From the NCBI RefSeq assembly GCF_900105185.1, contig NZ_FNTJ01000002.1, forward strand, positions 1,674,001 through 1,738,000: DNA of 64,000 nucleotides, given 5' to 3'. The translations under genes and the position numbers were made by a program. Shown in pieces: positions 10,299-29,745 of the stretch. The first letter of the stretch is position 1; every line of letters starts with the position of its first letter. The notes under the pieces were generated by a model, which was given only the letters and a program-made list of their open reading frames with translations, did no database searches and was not told the DNA's origin. The stretch comes from Pseudomonas saponiphila. GTDB taxonomy: Bacteria; Pseudomonadota; Gammaproteobacteria; Pseudomonadales; Pseudomonadaceae.

Positions 10299-10942
10299 GT
10301 AACGCGAAGATGCAGATGGGCCTGGACTTCACCCTGGTGGCGGATGCCGAGGATCTGGTAGCCGGTGTCGATGAAGTCGGCCGTGGTCCCTTGTGTGGAG
10401 CCGTTGTCACGGCGGCGGTGATTCTTGATCCGAAACGGCCGATTCTTGGCCTCAATGATTCGAAGAAGCTCACCGAGGCCCGTCGCGAGAAGCTGTTCGA
10501 CGAAATCTGCGAAAAAGCCTTGAGCTGGTGCATTGCCCGGGCTGAAGTCGAGGAAATCGACGAGCTGAATATCCTCCACGCCACCATGCTGGCCATGCAG
10601 CGGGCGGTGGAGGGACTGAGCGTGACCCCGAAGCTGGCGATGATCGATGGCAACCGCTGCCCCAAGCTGGCGATGCCGGCTGAAGCGGTGGTCAAGGGCG
10701 ATAGCAAGGTTCCGGCGATTGCCGCGGCATCGATCCTGGCCAAGGTCAGCCGTGACCGCGAAATGGCGGCCTTCGAGCTGATTTACCCGGGTTATGGCAT
10801 CGGCGGTCACAAGGGCTACCCGACTCCGGTGCACCTGGAAGCCCTGGCCCGCCTGGGGCCAACGCCGATTCACCGGCGCTCCTTCGCCCCGGTGCGACTG
10901 GCCTATGAGGCCTTTGCGGCGCGGGGCGAGATTCCGTCCTGA
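10295..10942 (+). CDS. rnhB: Ribonuclease HII
   Basis: A 215-residue endonuclease that cuts the RNA strand at ribonucleotides embedded in DNA. The acidic catalytic motif [14 protein letters not shown] is near residues 22-35, the mid motif [10 protein letters not shown] and the region [13 protein letters not shown] follow. It has a few extra N-terminal residues before LVAGVDEVG, which is common in Pseudomonas. It overlaps lpxB by four bases and lies 69 bp before dnaE. Confidence 0.95.
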   Translation: MSNAKMQMGLDFTLVADAEDLVAGVDEVGRGPLCGAVVTAAVILDPKRPILGLNDSKKLTEARREKLFDEICEKALSWCIARAEVEEIDELNILHATMLAMQRAVEGLSVTPKLAMIDGNRCPKLAMPAEAVVKGDSKVPAIAAASILAKVSRDREMAAFELIYPGYGIGGHKGYPTPVHLEALARLGPTPIHRRSFAPVRLAYEAFAARGEIPS

Positions 10943-11011
10943 GGCTGATGTTTTAGTCGAGGCCCGGTACAATCCGGGCCTCGTTGTTTTCGCGCTTATT
11001 ACAGGATCACT

Positions 11012-14533
<3,522 letters not shown>

Positions 14534-14672
14534 CGGTAAGGTGCCATCATTGCGCCTTGTCGCCACTTGAATTTTTAATCTCGACCTCAACGCGCCCGTC
14601 CCTTAAGGTAGGGCGCGAATAGACAACCGGCCGGCCCAAGCCCCCTTGGACGTCGAGCCCAGACGGACGCCT

Positions 14673-15620
14673 ATGAACCCGAATTTTCTTGATTTCGAAC
14701 AGCCGATCGCCGACCTGCAAGCCAAGATCGAAGAGTTGCGCTTGGTCGGTAATGACAATTCGCTGAATATCGGCGATGAGATCTCCCGCCTGCAGGACAA
14801 GAGCAACACCCTGACCGAGGACATCTTCGGCAAGCTCACCAGCTGGCAGATCGCACGTCTGGCACGGCACCCGCGTCGTCCATACACCCTGGACTACATC
14901 CAGCACATCTTCACCGAGTTCGACGAACTGCATGGTGATCGCCATTTCTCCGACGACGCGGCGATTGTCGGCGGGGTTGCCCGCCTGGACGAGCAGCCGG
15001 TGATGATCATCGGTCATCAGAAAGGCCGCGAAGTACGCGAGAAAGTGCGTCGCAACTTCGGCATGCCGCGTCCGGAAGGCTACCGCAAGGCCTGCCGCCT
15101 GATGGAAATGGCCGAACGCTTCAAGATGCCGATCCTGACCTTCATCGACACCCCGGGCGCCTATCCGGGCATCGACGCTGAAGAGCGCAACCAGAGCGAG
15201 GCCATTGCCTGGAACCTGCGGGTCATGGCGCGCCTGAAGACCCCGATTATCGCTACCGTGATCGGTGAAGGTGGTTCCGGCGGCGCATTGGCCATTGGCG
15301 TCTGCGACCAGTTGAACATGCTGCAATATTCCACTTATGCGGTGATCTCGCCGGAAGGCTGCGCCTCGATCCTGTGGAAAACCTCGGAAAAGGCTGCCGA
15401 TGCTGCCGAGGCCATGGGCATCACCGCCGAGCGCCTGAAAGGCTTGGGCATTGTCGACAAGGTCATCAGCGAACCGCTGGGCGGCGCCCATCGTGATCCG
15501 GCAGCGGCTGCCGCTTCGATCCGCGCCGAGCTCAGCTCGCAACTGGCAATGCTCAAGGAAATGGATAACGACACCTTGCTGGCTCGTCGTTATGACCGCC
15601 TGATGAGCTACGGCCTCTGA
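14673..15620 (+). CDS. accA: Acetyl-CoA carboxylase carboxyltransferase subunit alpha
   Basis: A 315-residue subunit that, with AccD, transfers the carboxyl group from biotin to acetyl-CoA in the first step of fatty acid synthesis. The alpha-subunit start [15 protein letters not shown], the crotonase-fold core with [16 protein letters not shown] and the oxyanion region [12 protein letters not shown] are visible. I chose ATG 14673 because the family N-terminus begins there; an in-frame start at 14646 would add nine unrelated residues. A 139-bp spacer separates it from dnaE. Confidence 0.96.
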   Translation: MNPNFLDFEQPIADLQAKIEELRLVGNDNSLNIGDEISRLQDKSNTLTEDIFGKLTSWQIARLARHPRRPYTLDYIQHIFTEFDELHGDRHFSDDAAIVGGVARLDEQPVMIIGHQKGREVREKVRRNFGMPRPEGYRKACRLMEMAERFKMPILTFIDTPGAYPGIDAEERNQSEAIAWNLRVMARLKTPIIATVIGEGGSGGALAIGVCDQLNMLQYSTYAVISPEGCASILWKTSEKAADAAEAMGITAERLKGLGIVDKVISEPLGGAHRDPAAAAASIRAELSSQLAMLKEMDNDTLLARRYDRLMSYGL

Positions 15621-15667
15621 TCGAGCGCCGCCTCCCCGAGCAGGGGAATGCTGGTTCGTGACCCAGG

Positions 15668-15699
15668 CGCCGCCATCGATTCGATGGCGGCGTTGTTGC
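15668..15699 (+). terminator. Stem-loop after accA
   Basis: A 12-bp near-perfect inverted repeat (CGCCGCCATCGA / TCGATGGCGGCG) is followed by TTGTTGCTT. It lies between accA and tilS and fits an intrinsic terminator for accA. The sequence just after it (GCGGGCAAGCT...GCTCCTACAG) resembles a Pseudomonas REP half. Confidence 0.6.
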
Positions 15700-15754
15700 T
15701 TGTTGCGGGCAAGCTCTTCTCCACCTGGCCGCTCCTACAGGTCTTGAACGCGTC

Positions 15755-17071
15755 ATGAACTCTCTCTCCGCGAAGCTGCTGCACAGCCTGGCACCCTGGC
15801 GCGATTCCAGGACTTGGCGAGTGGCGTTCTCCGGTGGCCTTGACTCCACCGTCCTGCTGCATCTCCTTGCCGATCTGGCGCAACAGCATCGTCTTCCGCC
15901 TATTGCGGCCGTGCATGTTCATCACGGCATACAGGCGGTGGCCGAGGCCTGGCCAAAGCACTGCCAGGCGGTCTGTGATGCACTGGGCCTGCCGCTGCAG
16001 GTGATTGATGTGCAGGTGCCCAGTGGGGCCAGCCTTGAGCAGGCCGCTCGCGAGGCGCGTTACGGTGCTTTCGCGCGGCTGACGGCGAGCAATGAGCTGC
16101 TGCTGACGGCGCAGCATCGAGATGACCAGGCGGAAACCCTGCTGTTCCGGCTGTTGCGTGGTGCCGGGGTCAGGGGGTTGTCGGCGATGCCGTCAGTTCG
16201 ACCGCTGGGTGGAGGGCAACTGCTGCGGCCGCTGCTTGATGTGCCGCGTGCCGAGCTGGAGCGCTACGCCAGGGAGCATCGACTGAGCTGGGTCGAGGAC
16301 CCTTCCAATGCCGACCATCAATACTCGCGCAACTACCTGCGCCATCAGGTCATGCCTGCGTTGACTGCACGCTGGCCCCAGGCAGCGCTGAGCATGAGCC
16401 GCAGCGCTGCGCACTTGAGCGAAGCCCAGGGCCTGCTCGATGAACTGGCGATCATGGATCTGGAGGCAGCTCGGACCTTGAGCGACTTTCCCTGGCTGGG
16501 CCTGCCTTCACTGGCACTTGAGCCTTTGCAGGGATTGTCTGCGGCGCGCCAGCGCAACGCCTTGAGTCATTGGTTGAGCCGCTTCGGCCGCTTGCCGGAT
16601 GCCGACCATTGGCGCGGCTGGGACAACTTGCGAGATGCCGCGGTCGCAGGTCGGCCGATATGGCGTTTGGCCGATGGCGAGTTGCATCGTGCAGCGGGGC
16701 GCATCTGGTGGCTGTCCGGCGCCTGGCTGCAAGCGGTCGACGGACGGTTGCCGTGGTCCTGCCCGCAAAGCCCCTTGCAACTGCCAGGTAATGGCCAGGT
16801 GGCTCTCCTCGGGACGCCACCGACGGGATCGCTGCATGTCCGCTATCGCCAGGGCGGCGAAGTCGTGCAACTGGCCGGGCGCGGTCATCGAGACTTGAAG
16901 CGCCTGCTCAATGAAAGCGGGTTGCCGGGCTTCGTCCGTGGCAGATTGCCGCTGCTGTATCAGGATGAGCGGTTGCTGGCAGTGGCAAACCTGCCAGCGC
17001 TCGCGGCAAATCCCCGGGCCGGCTGGCAATTGCAGTGGCAGCCACCGAACAGCGATCAAGGTTTGAGCTGA
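15755..17071 (+). CDS. tilS: tRNA(Ile)-lysidine synthase
   Basis: A 438-residue ATP-dependent enzyme that puts lysine on C34 of tRNA-Ile(CAU), changing its decoding from AUG to AUA. The N-type PP-loop FSGGLDSTVLLHLL is at residues 26-39, followed by the HVHHGIQ and EQAAREARYGAF stretches. The linker and C-terminal domain (QLAGRGHRDLKRLLNESGLPGF) are present. Many catalytic-core residues are recognisable and the length is normal. Confidence 0.95.
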   Translation: MNSLSAKLLHSLAPWRDSRTWRVAFSGGLDSTVLLHLLADLAQQHRLPPIAAVHVHHGIQAVAEAWPKHCQAVCDALGLPLQVIDVQVPSGASLEQAAREARYGAFARLTASNELLLTAQHRDDQAETLLFRLLRGAGVRGLSAMPSVRPLGGGQLLRPLLDVPRAELERYAREHRLSWVEDPSNADHQYSRNYLRHQVMPALTARWPQAALSMSRSAAHLSEAQGLLDELAIMDLEAARTLSDFPWLGLPSLALEPLQGLSAARQRNALSHWLSRFGRLPDADHWRGWDNLRDAAVAGRPIWRLADGELHRAAGRIWWLSGAWLQAVDGRLPWSCPQSPLQLPGNGQVALLGTPPTGSLHVRYRQGGEVVQLAGRGHRDLKRLLNESGLPGFVRGRLPLLYQDERLLAVANLPALAANPRAGWQLQWQPPNSDQGLS

Positions 17072-17324
17072 AAGGGGCTTTCCGGTAGACTACGCTCCCT
17101 TCTTGATACAACTTCTGTGGATTCGCCTGAATTGCAGGAGTTGCCGATTACCAAGCAGTCTTTGCTGGGCGATTCCAAAAAATGTGTAGCGAGCAACCTA
17201 CCGGTGTTTTTGCATCCGGTCTGTCACCACGCGGCGGTTTTTTTGAAAGGTGCACTGTGATTAATGCAGGTGATCGGGGGCTTCGGCCTTCCTTCGCTTT
17301 CCCCGGCGGCACTGACCGCTTTAA

Positions 17325-19828
<2,504 letters not shown>

Positions 19829-19845
19829 AAACGGCGACTTCCTCA

Positions 19846-21274
<1,429 letters not shown>

Positions 21275-21360
21275 GCAGTAGATGGTAAAAAGACACCGGA
21301 TTGTGTCGGGAAAATCGCGACAGCGAGTTTTTTGCCACTAATCTGATGCCTTAAGAGCAC

Positions 21361-21381
21361 AAGCCTGGTTCTTCCAGGCTT
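21361..21381 (+). terminator. Hairpin between eno and ftsB
   Basis: Eight-base-pair stem AAGCCTGG/CCAGGCTT with a five-base loop in the 172-bp gap after eno. It has no clean T-tract, so it may be a terminator or an mRNA end structure. Nothing else in the gap is recognisable. Confidence 0.4.
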
Positions 21382-21446
21382 CGTGCTATCAGTAGGTCCG
21401 AAGTTGTTGGCATGGCTGTCTTTTTTCACTGGATACCCGATATTCG

Positions 21447-21725
21447 ATGCGCAGTCCCAATTGGTTGTTCCTGGTCTTGCTCTTGCTGCTGGCCGGCTTG
21501 CAGTACCGCCTGTGGGTGGGGAACGGCAGCTTGGCCCAGGTAGCTGACCTGACTCAGCAGATTGCCGACCAGCACGCTGAAAACGAGCGTTTGCTGGAGC
21601 GAAATCGCGTACTCGATGCGGAAGTCATGGAGTTGAAGAAAGGCATGGAGACCGTTGAAGAGCGGGCTCGCCATGAGTTGGGCATGGTCAAGGAGGGTGA
21701 AACCCTCTACCAGTTGGCCCAATGA
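21447..21725 (+). CDS. ftsB: Cell division protein FtsB
   Basis: A 92-residue bitopic inner-membrane protein of the FtsQLB divisome subcomplex. It has a short cytoplasmic start (MRSPNW), a single membrane helix (LFLVLLLLLAGLQYRLWVG) and a periplasmic leucine coiled coil (QIADQHAENERLLERNRVLDA). It ends VKEGETLYQLAQ, typical of the family. Its last four bases overlap ispD as ATGA, the conserved ftsB-ispD pair. Confidence 0.94.
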   Translation: MRSPNWLFLVLLLLLAGLQYRLWVGNGSLAQVADLTQQIADQHAENERLLERNRVLDAEVMELKKGMETVEERARHELGMVKEGETLYQLAQ

Positions 21726-22429
21726 GCGATAGATTGCCGGCCTTCTGGGCCGTGATTCCTGCCGCGGGCGTCGGTGCCCGCATGGCCGCGGACCGTCCCA
21801 AGCAGTACCTGCAACTGGGCGGACGCACAATTCTCGAACACAGCCTCGGCTGTTTTCTCGACCATCCCGGCCTCAAGGGGCTGGTGGTCAGCCTGGCGCC
21901 GGACGATCCTTACTGGCCGACCCTGGCCTGCGCCCACGATTCGCGGATTCAGCGGGTCGAAGGTGGCGCCGAGCGCTCCGGTTCGGTGCTCAATGCCTTG
22001 CTTCATCTGCATGCCCAAGGTGCGGCCGATGAAGACTGGGTGCTGGTTCACGATGCCGCGCGGCCCAATCTTTCCCGAGATGACCTGGACAAGCTGCTGG
22101 GCGAGTTGGCGCAGGACCCGGTGGGCGGTCTGCTGGCGGTGCCGGCCCGGGACACCCTGAAGCGGATCGACAAGCACGGAAGGGTTCTGGAAACCGTGGA
22201 TCGCAGCCTGATCTGGCAAGCCTACACACCGCAGATGTTCCGGCTTGGTGCGCTGCATCGCGCCCTGGCCGACAGCCTGGTGGCCGATGTGGCGATCACC
22301 GATGAGGCTTCGGCAATGGAATGGGCGGGGCAGGCGCCACGCCTGATCGAAGGCCGTTCCGACAACCTCAAGGTCACTCGTCCCGAGGATCTTGAGTGGC
22401 TGCGCCAGCGTTGGTCCAATCGACGCTGA
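21722..22429 (+). CDS. ispD: 2-C-methyl-D-erythritol 4-phosphate cytidylyltransferase
   Basis: A 235-residue cytidylyltransferase of the MEP isoprenoid pathway (CTP + MEP to CDP-ME). It has the N-terminal nucleotide loop PAAGVGARMAADRPKQYL, the motif VLVHDAARPNLS and TDEASAMEW near the C-terminus. It is coupled to ftsB by a four-base overlap. The usual next partner, ispF, is displaced about 3 kb downstream by the formaldehyde-oxidation genes. Confidence 0.96.
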   Translation: MSDRLPAFWAVIPAAGVGARMAADRPKQYLQLGGRTILEHSLGCFLDHPGLKGLVVSLAPDDPYWPTLACAHDSRIQRVEGGAERSGSVLNALLHLHAQGAADEDWVLVHDAARPNLSRDDLDKLLGELAQDPVGGLLAVPARDTLKRIDKHGRVLETVDRSLIWQAYTPQMFRLGALHRALADSLVADVAITDEASAMEWAGQAPRLIEGRSDNLKVTRPEDLEWLRQRWSNRR

Positions 22430-22509
22430 ACCTTCTAGCAGCCGCTGGCTGCGAACGATGGCTGAACCCCTGAAGGTCTTGCGGGTCTTGTCACAGCCTG
22501 CGCCAGTGG

Positions 22510-23409
22510 CTACAGGTCGCGGTACTCCGGGCGTTCGGCCAGCCCCTGCTTGAGATAATCCACCAGCTTGCGCACTTTAGGCGACAGATGCCGTTGCTGC
22601 GGATACAGCGCCCAGACTGCGGTATTGGGCGGCTGGTGAGCGTCCAGCAGGGAAACCAGCGTACCGTCCTGCAGGTGCTCCAGAACGTAGTAGTCCGGCA
22701 GTTGGCAGAGTCCGACGCCTTGCAACGCCGCATCCAGCACCGCCTGTCCGCTGTTGCAGCGCCAGTTGCCCTGCACCCGTTGCGAAAATTCGCGCCCATC
22801 GAGCTCCAACTGCCAGATATCCGAGCTGCCAATCAGGCAATTATGGCGGCTCAGTTCCGACAGGCTGTGGGGGCGGCCGTAGCGTTCCAGGTAGGAAGGG
22901 GAGGCACACAGGTACATGCGGCGTGGCGCCAGGCGAGTGGCGACCAGGCGCGAGTCCTGCAGGCGTCCCAGGCGAATGGCCAGGTCGAGCCCCTCGTGCA
23001 CCAGGTCCAGCGGTCGGTTGCTCAATTCGATGTCCACCCGCAACTGCGGATAAAGGCTCATGAAGCGTGTGACCAGAGGCACGATAAAGCGCTCGCCATA
23101 GGCCACCGCACAAGTCATGCGCAGCATGCCCTTGGGTTCGCTGGTCAGGTCCCCTACGGCCCGCAATGCCTCCTCGCGCCCATCCTGCAAACGCTGGCAG
23201 TGCTGGAGAAAGGTCTGCCCGGCCTCGGTCAGGGTGACGCGGCGGGTACTGCGATACAGCAGGCGGGTCTGCAAGCGTTCTTCGAGGCGCACCACCTGGC
23301 GGCTGATGTGAGATGAGGACACTCCCAGGCGCTCGGCAGCGGCAGTGAACTGGCTGCATTCGGCGACTGCGACGAATTCGTCGATGCCCTCCCAACGGTT
23401 TTCGCTCAT
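22510..23409 (-). CDS. LysR-family transcriptional regulator
   Basis: A 299-residue regulator with an N-terminal winged helix-turn-helix (FVAVAECSQFTAAAERLGVS, residues 12-31) and the LysR substrate-binding domain (PKGMLRMTCAVAYGERF onward). It is divergent from the frmA gene with a 104-bp shared control region. That arrangement suggests, by family habit, that it controls frmA-fghA, although its effector cannot be told from sequence. The 80-bp gap to ispD has a small hairpin (GCAGCCGCTGGCTGC). Confidence 0.9.
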   Translation of the reverse strand: MSENRWEGIDEFVAVAECSQFTAAAERLGVSSSHISRQVVRLEERLQTRLLYRSTRRVTLTEAGQTFLQHCQRLQDGREEALRAVGDLTSEPKGMLRMTCAVAYGERFIVPLVTRFMSLYPQLRVDIELSNRPLDLVHEGLDLAIRLGRLQDSRLVATRLAPRRMYLCASPSYLERYGRPHSLSELSRHNCLIGSSDIWQLELDGREFSQRVQGNWRCNSGQAVLDAALQGVGLCQLPDYYVLEHLQDGTLVSLLDAHQPPNTAVWALYPQQRHLSPKVRKLVDYLKQGLAERPEYRDL

Positions 23410-23432
23410 TGATTATCCCTGCATGGCAATAA

Positions 23433-24626
<1,194 letters not shown>

Positions 24627-24714
24627 GAGCAGCGGCAAGCGGTGAGCTTCAAGCGACAAGCGCGAAATAGCGGCTTGCCGAGTGAAGCTTGCGGCCTGTG
24701 GCTGGAGGTCTGCC
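24627..24714. repeat. Short AAGC/GCTT-rich intergenic repeat between frmA and fghA
   Basis: The 88-bp gap consists largely of imperfect copies of AAGC and GCTTGC in both orientations (for example GAGCTTCAAGCGACAAGCG and GTGAAGCTTGCGG). This resembles a common Pseudomonas intergenic repeat type. The fghA ribosome site TGGAGGT is at its right end. Confidence 0.35.
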
Positions 24715-25560
24715 ATGAGTCTGGAAAACCTTTCCTGCCAGAAAAGCTTCGGCGGCTGGCACAAACGCTACAAGCATCACTCCCAGGTGTTGGGCTGCGA
24801 CATGGTATTCGCGGTGTATTTGCCGCCCCAGGCGGAGCAGGGCGGCAAGTTGCCGGTGCTTTACTGGTTGTCCGGCCTGACGTGTACCGACGAGAACTTC
24901 ATGCAGAAGGCCGGCGCCCAGCGCATGGCAGCGGAGCTGGGCTTGATCATCGTGGCTCCGGATACCAGTCCTCGCGGTGCCGGGGTGCCCGGTGATCCGG
25001 AGGGCGCCTGGGACTTTGGCCTGGGCGCGGGATTCTATCTGAATGCGACTCAGGAGCCCTGGGCCCAGCATTATCGGATGCACGACTATGTGGTGAACGA
25101 ACTGCCGGAGTTGGTGGAGGCGCATTTTCCCGCGTCGCAGAAACGTGGGATCAGCGGGCACTCCATGGGCGGTCATGGGGCATTGGTCTGTGCTTTGCGT
25201 AATCCCGGTCGCTATCAGTCGGTTTCGGCGTTCGCTCCTATCAGTAATCCCATGGACTGTCCTTGGGGGCAGAAGGCGTTTTCCCGCTACCTGGGCGAGG
25301 AACGTTCACGCTGGCGTGAATGGGATGCCAGCGTGCTGCTAGCCGAATCCAGGGAAAAGCTGACGTTGCTGGTGGATCAAGGGGATCGAGATGACTTTCT
25401 CGCCACCCAGCTCAAGCCAGAAGTGCTGCAGCAGGCGGCCAGGAGCGCCGGTCATCAGCTGACGCTGCGGATGCAGCCGGGCTACGACCACAGCTACTTC
25501 TTCATCGCCAGTTTTATCGACGATCACTTGCAGCACCATGCACGTGCTCTTAACGCCTAA
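24715..25560 (+). CDS. fghA: S-formylglutathione hydrolase
   Basis: A 281-residue alpha/beta hydrolase that releases formate and glutathione from the product of FrmA. The nucleophile serine is in GHSMGGHGAL, the aspartate in LVDQGDRDDFL and the histidine in PGYDHSYFF. The oxyanion region YWLSGLTCTDENF is also family-typical. I chose ATG 24715 (MSLENLSCQKSFGG), preceded by TGGAGGT, over an in-frame ATG at 24682 that adds unrelated residues. Confidence 0.95.
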   Translation: MSLENLSCQKSFGGWHKRYKHHSQVLGCDMVFAVYLPPQAEQGGKLPVLYWLSGLTCTDENFMQKAGAQRMAAELGLIIVAPDTSPRGAGVPGDPEGAWDFGLGAGFYLNATQEPWAQHYRMHDYVVNELPELVEAHFPASQKRGISGHSMGGHGALVCALRNPGRYQSVSAFAPISNPMDCPWGQKAFSRYLGEERSRWREWDASVLLAESREKLTLLVDQGDRDDFLATQLKPEVLQQAARSAGHQLTLRMQPGYDHSYFFIASFIDDHLQHHARALNA

Positions 25561-25584
25561 TGCCGGCCAAAGCAGGTAGAATCA

Positions 25585-25612
25585 CGCCCTGACTTTTTCG
25601 GGGCGTTTTTTT
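25585..25612 (+). terminator. Intrinsic terminator of frmA-fghA
   Basis: Stem CGCCC/GGGCG with a loop rich in T, followed directly by seven T residues that run up to the ispF ATG. It separates the formaldehyde genes from the ispF operon. Confidence 0.75.
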
Positions 25613-26086
25613 ATGCGTATTGGCCACGGCTACGATGTGCACCGTTTCGCTGAGGGCGACTTCATTACTTTGGGCGGTGTGCGCATCGCCCATCATTGCG
25701 GCTTGCTCGCCCACTCCGACGGTGACGTGTTGTTGCACGCGCTCAGTGATGCCCTGCTGGGTGCTGCGGCGCTGGGGGACATCGGCAAGCATTTTCCGGA
25801 CACCGATCCGCAGTTCAAAGGTGCCGACAGCCGCGTCCTGCTGCGTCATGTTGTCGCGCTGATCCACGCCAAAGGCTGGAAGGTCGGCAACGTCGACAAC
25901 ACCATCGTCGCCCAGGCTCCGAAAATGGCGCCTCATATTGAAACCATGCGGGCCTTGATTGCCGAGGACCTGCAAGTCGAACTGGACCAAGTGAACGTGA
26001 AGGCCACCACCACTGAAAAACTCGGCTTCGTCGGCCGCGAGGAAGGTATCGCGGTGCATTCCGTGGCCTTGTTGCTGCGCCCATGA
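25613..26086 (+). CDS. ispF: 2-C-methyl-D-erythritol 2,4-cyclodiphosphate synthase
   Basis: A 157-residue trimeric zinc enzyme cyclising CDP-ME phosphate in the MEP pathway. It has the metal-binding GHGYDVHRF at the N-terminus, [28 protein letters not shown] and the C-terminal [15 protein letters not shown]. The start lies immediately after the T-run of the preceding terminator, so its ribosome site must be weak or within that sequence. The stop overlaps truD as ATGA. Confidence 0.96.
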   Translation: MRIGHGYDVHRFAEGDFITLGGVRIAHHCGLLAHSDGDVLLHALSDALLGAAALGDIGKHFPDTDPQFKGADSRVLLRHVVALIHAKGWKVGNVDNTIVAQAPKMAPHIETMRALIAEDLQVELDQVNVKATTTEKLGFVGREEGIAVHSVALLLRP

Positions 26087-27128
26087 ATGAATCGCAACTG
26101 TTGGGCCCGCGGGCCTATGGTGACGCCCTGGGCCGCGCGGTGCTCAAGGCCACAGCCGAAGATTTCCAAGTCGATGAAGTGCTTGATATCCCGCTGAGCG
26201 GTGACGGCGAGCACCTGTGGCTGTGGGTGGAAAAGCGCGGCCTGAATACCGAAGAGGCCGCGCGGCGGATTGCCAAGGCCGCCGGAGTATCGTTGCGCAC
26301 CGTGAGCTACGCCGGGCTCAAGGATCGCCAGGCGCTGACTCGCCAATGGTTCAGCGTACAACTGCCGGGCAAGGCGGACCCTGATCTTGGCGCGGCGGAA
26401 AACCACACCCTGAAAATCCTCAAGGCCACCCGCCACAAGCGCAAGCTGCAGCGCGGAGCCCATGCGGCCAACGGTTTTACCCTGCGCCTGATAGAGCTTA
26501 CGGCGGATCATGCGGCCATCGATGAGCGTTTGCGGCAGATCGCCCAGCACGGGATTCCCAACTATTTCGGCGCCCAGCGGTTTGGCCACGACGGCGGCAA
26601 CCTGGTGGATGCCCGCGACTGGGCCGCGCGCCAGGCTCTGCCGGAGCAGCGCAATGTGCGTTCGCGCCTGCTTTCCGCGGCTCGCAGCTATCTGTTCAAT
26701 CAGGTGCTGGCGGCGCGGGTGGCGGACGGCAGCTGGCAGCAGGCGCAAGTCGGTGACCTGCTGGCGTTTACCGACAGTCGCAGCTTTTTCATGGCCGGGC
26801 CTGACGAGTGCTCGGACCCGCGCCTGGCGATTCTCGACCTGCACCCCACCGGTCCGTTGTGGGGCGAGGGCGCCTCTCCGGCGAGCGGTGTGTCCCACGA
26901 GCTTGAGCAACAGATTGCCGGTCGTGAGGCGGCACTGTGTGATTGGCTGATCAAAGCCGGCATGAGCCACGAACGACGCATCCTGCGGCTGCCCATTGGC
27001 GGTTTGACGTGGCATTATCCCGAGCCTGACATTCTGCAACTGGAATTCGTCCTGCCGGCCGGGTGTTTCGCCACCGCATTGGTGCGTGAACTCGTCGATC
27101 TGGTGCCGGTGGGGCAGACGGACAGCTC

Positions 27129-27141
<13 letters not shown>
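26083..27141 (+). CDS. truD: tRNA pseudouridine(13) synthase TruD
   Basis: A 352-residue pseudouridine synthase acting on U13 of tRNA-Glu. The catalytic aspartate is in [17 protein letters not shown] (near residue 80). The family stretches [14 protein letters not shown] and [17 protein letters not shown] are present. It overlaps ispF by four bases and surE by 13 bases, in keeping with the conserved ispF-truD-surE-pcm-nlpD-rpoS block. Confidence 0.95.
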
Positions 27142-28555
<1,414 letters not shown>

Positions 28556-28766
28556 GTATTTGTCGGGGCTGGGTGAATTCTGTTTGATGCGCTGTGTCTT
28601 AGTGCCGTATTGATCGTCAATGAGTCTGGTGACCATCAATGGTCATTTCTTGCCACTGTGTGTTGCGCTTTGCCTGCGGTGAAGCGCGGTCGTGCAGTTA
28701 TACTTGCGTCATTTCACGCCTGAGCAAGGCAATCTATATCGTCAACCACCATAAAGGGAGCGGCGG

Positions 28767-29639
28767 GTGAGTCTCACAGTCATTGCGCAGCGAATAGGTA
28801 TATCAAGCTTTCAGCGACTGATGATTGGCCTTGTCTTGAGTTCCTTGTTGGTCGGTTGTTCCAGTACCAAGTCCAGCAGCGTGGGTGTGGTTGAGCGCAG
28901 TAATACCGCCGCGCCTCAGCGTCCGACGGTCACTACTGGGCAATATGTAGTGCGTCGTGGCGATACCTTGTTCTCCATTGCCTTCCGCTATGGCTGGGAC
29001 TACAAGGCATTGGCCGCTCGTAACAATATTGCCGAGCCCTATACCATCCATCCCGGGCAAACCATTCGCTTTGACGGCCGCACTGACGCTGCGCCGGCAA
29101 CGGTGGTTACCAGCACCCAGTCTGGTGCCTCGTCGTCGAGCAAGACCACGGTTATTCGTCGTCCCGTTGGTGCTGCTACGGCCCCCACAACGGCTCCTGC
29201 ATCAAGCACCGCAGCCCCGGCTGCCAGCAAGCCAGCGCCCGCCCCGGCTACCCCCGCGGGCCCCGCACCGACAGGTTGGGGCTGGCCTTCAAACGGCGTT
29301 CTGATTGGAAAATTTTCTTCAAACGGTAGTTTGAATAAAGGCATTGATATCGCCGGGGATTTGGGACAGCCTGTTTTAGCTGCGTCTGATGGGACGGTGG
29401 TTTACGCCGGGAGTGGCTTAAGGGGCTACGGCGAATTAGTCATCATCAAACACAACGAAACCTACGTCAGTGCTTACGGCCACAACCGCAAGCTATTGGT
29501 TCGGGAGGGACAGCAGGTCAAAGTCGGACAGACAATTGCCGAGATGGGATCAACTGGTACAGACCGGGTGAAACTGCACTTTGAGATTCGCCGACAAGGT
29601 AAACCTGTAGATCCGCTGCAATTCCTGCCACGACGTTGA
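28767..29639 (+). CDS. nlpD: NlpD-type lipoprotein with LysM and LytM (M23) domains
   Basis: A 290-residue outer-membrane lipoprotein that activates the amidase AmiC during septum splitting. The lipobox LLVGC follows a long signal region. The LysM domain starts QYVVRRGDTLFSIAFRYGW (near residue 55). An Ala/Pro/Thr-rich linker precedes a C-terminal LytM domain. The LytM zinc ligands are degenerate (NKGID where active enzymes have HxxxD), as is known for NlpD, so it is an activator and not a hydrolase. It starts with GTG. In Pseudomonas the main rpoS promoter lies inside this gene. Confidence 0.93.
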   Translation: MSLTVIAQRIGISSFQRLMIGLVLSSLLVGCSSTKSSSVGVVERSNTAAPQRPTVTTGQYVVRRGDTLFSIAFRYGWDYKALAARNNIAEPYTIHPGQTIRFDGRTDAAPATVVTSTQSGASSSSKTTVIRRPVGAATAPTTAPASSTAAPAASKPAPAPATPAGPAPTGWGWPSNGVLIGKFSSNGSLNKGIDIAGDLGQPVLAASDGTVVYAGSGLRGYGELVIIKHNETYVSAYGHNRKLLVREGQQVKVGQTIAEMGSTGTDRVKLHFEIRRQGKPVDPLQFLPRR

Positions 29640-29648
29640 TCCGTTACC

Positions 29649-29680
29649 AGCCTGTTCCACTCACGTAGAGGGAACAGGCT
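29649..29680 (+). promoter_or_regulatory. Stem-loop in the rpoS leader
   Basis: Perfect 10-bp stem AGCCTGTTCC/GGAACAGGCT with a 12-base loop in the nlpD-rpoS gap. It lies 66 bases before the rpoS ATG. It lacks a T-tract, so a structured 5' leader that affects rpoS translation or processing is more likely than a terminator. Confidence 0.45.
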
Positions 29681-29745
29681 CCAGCGTTGCCAAGGATTAA
29701 GGCGCCGCTTGAGCCTGAGGTCGAACTCACCAAAGGACTATAACA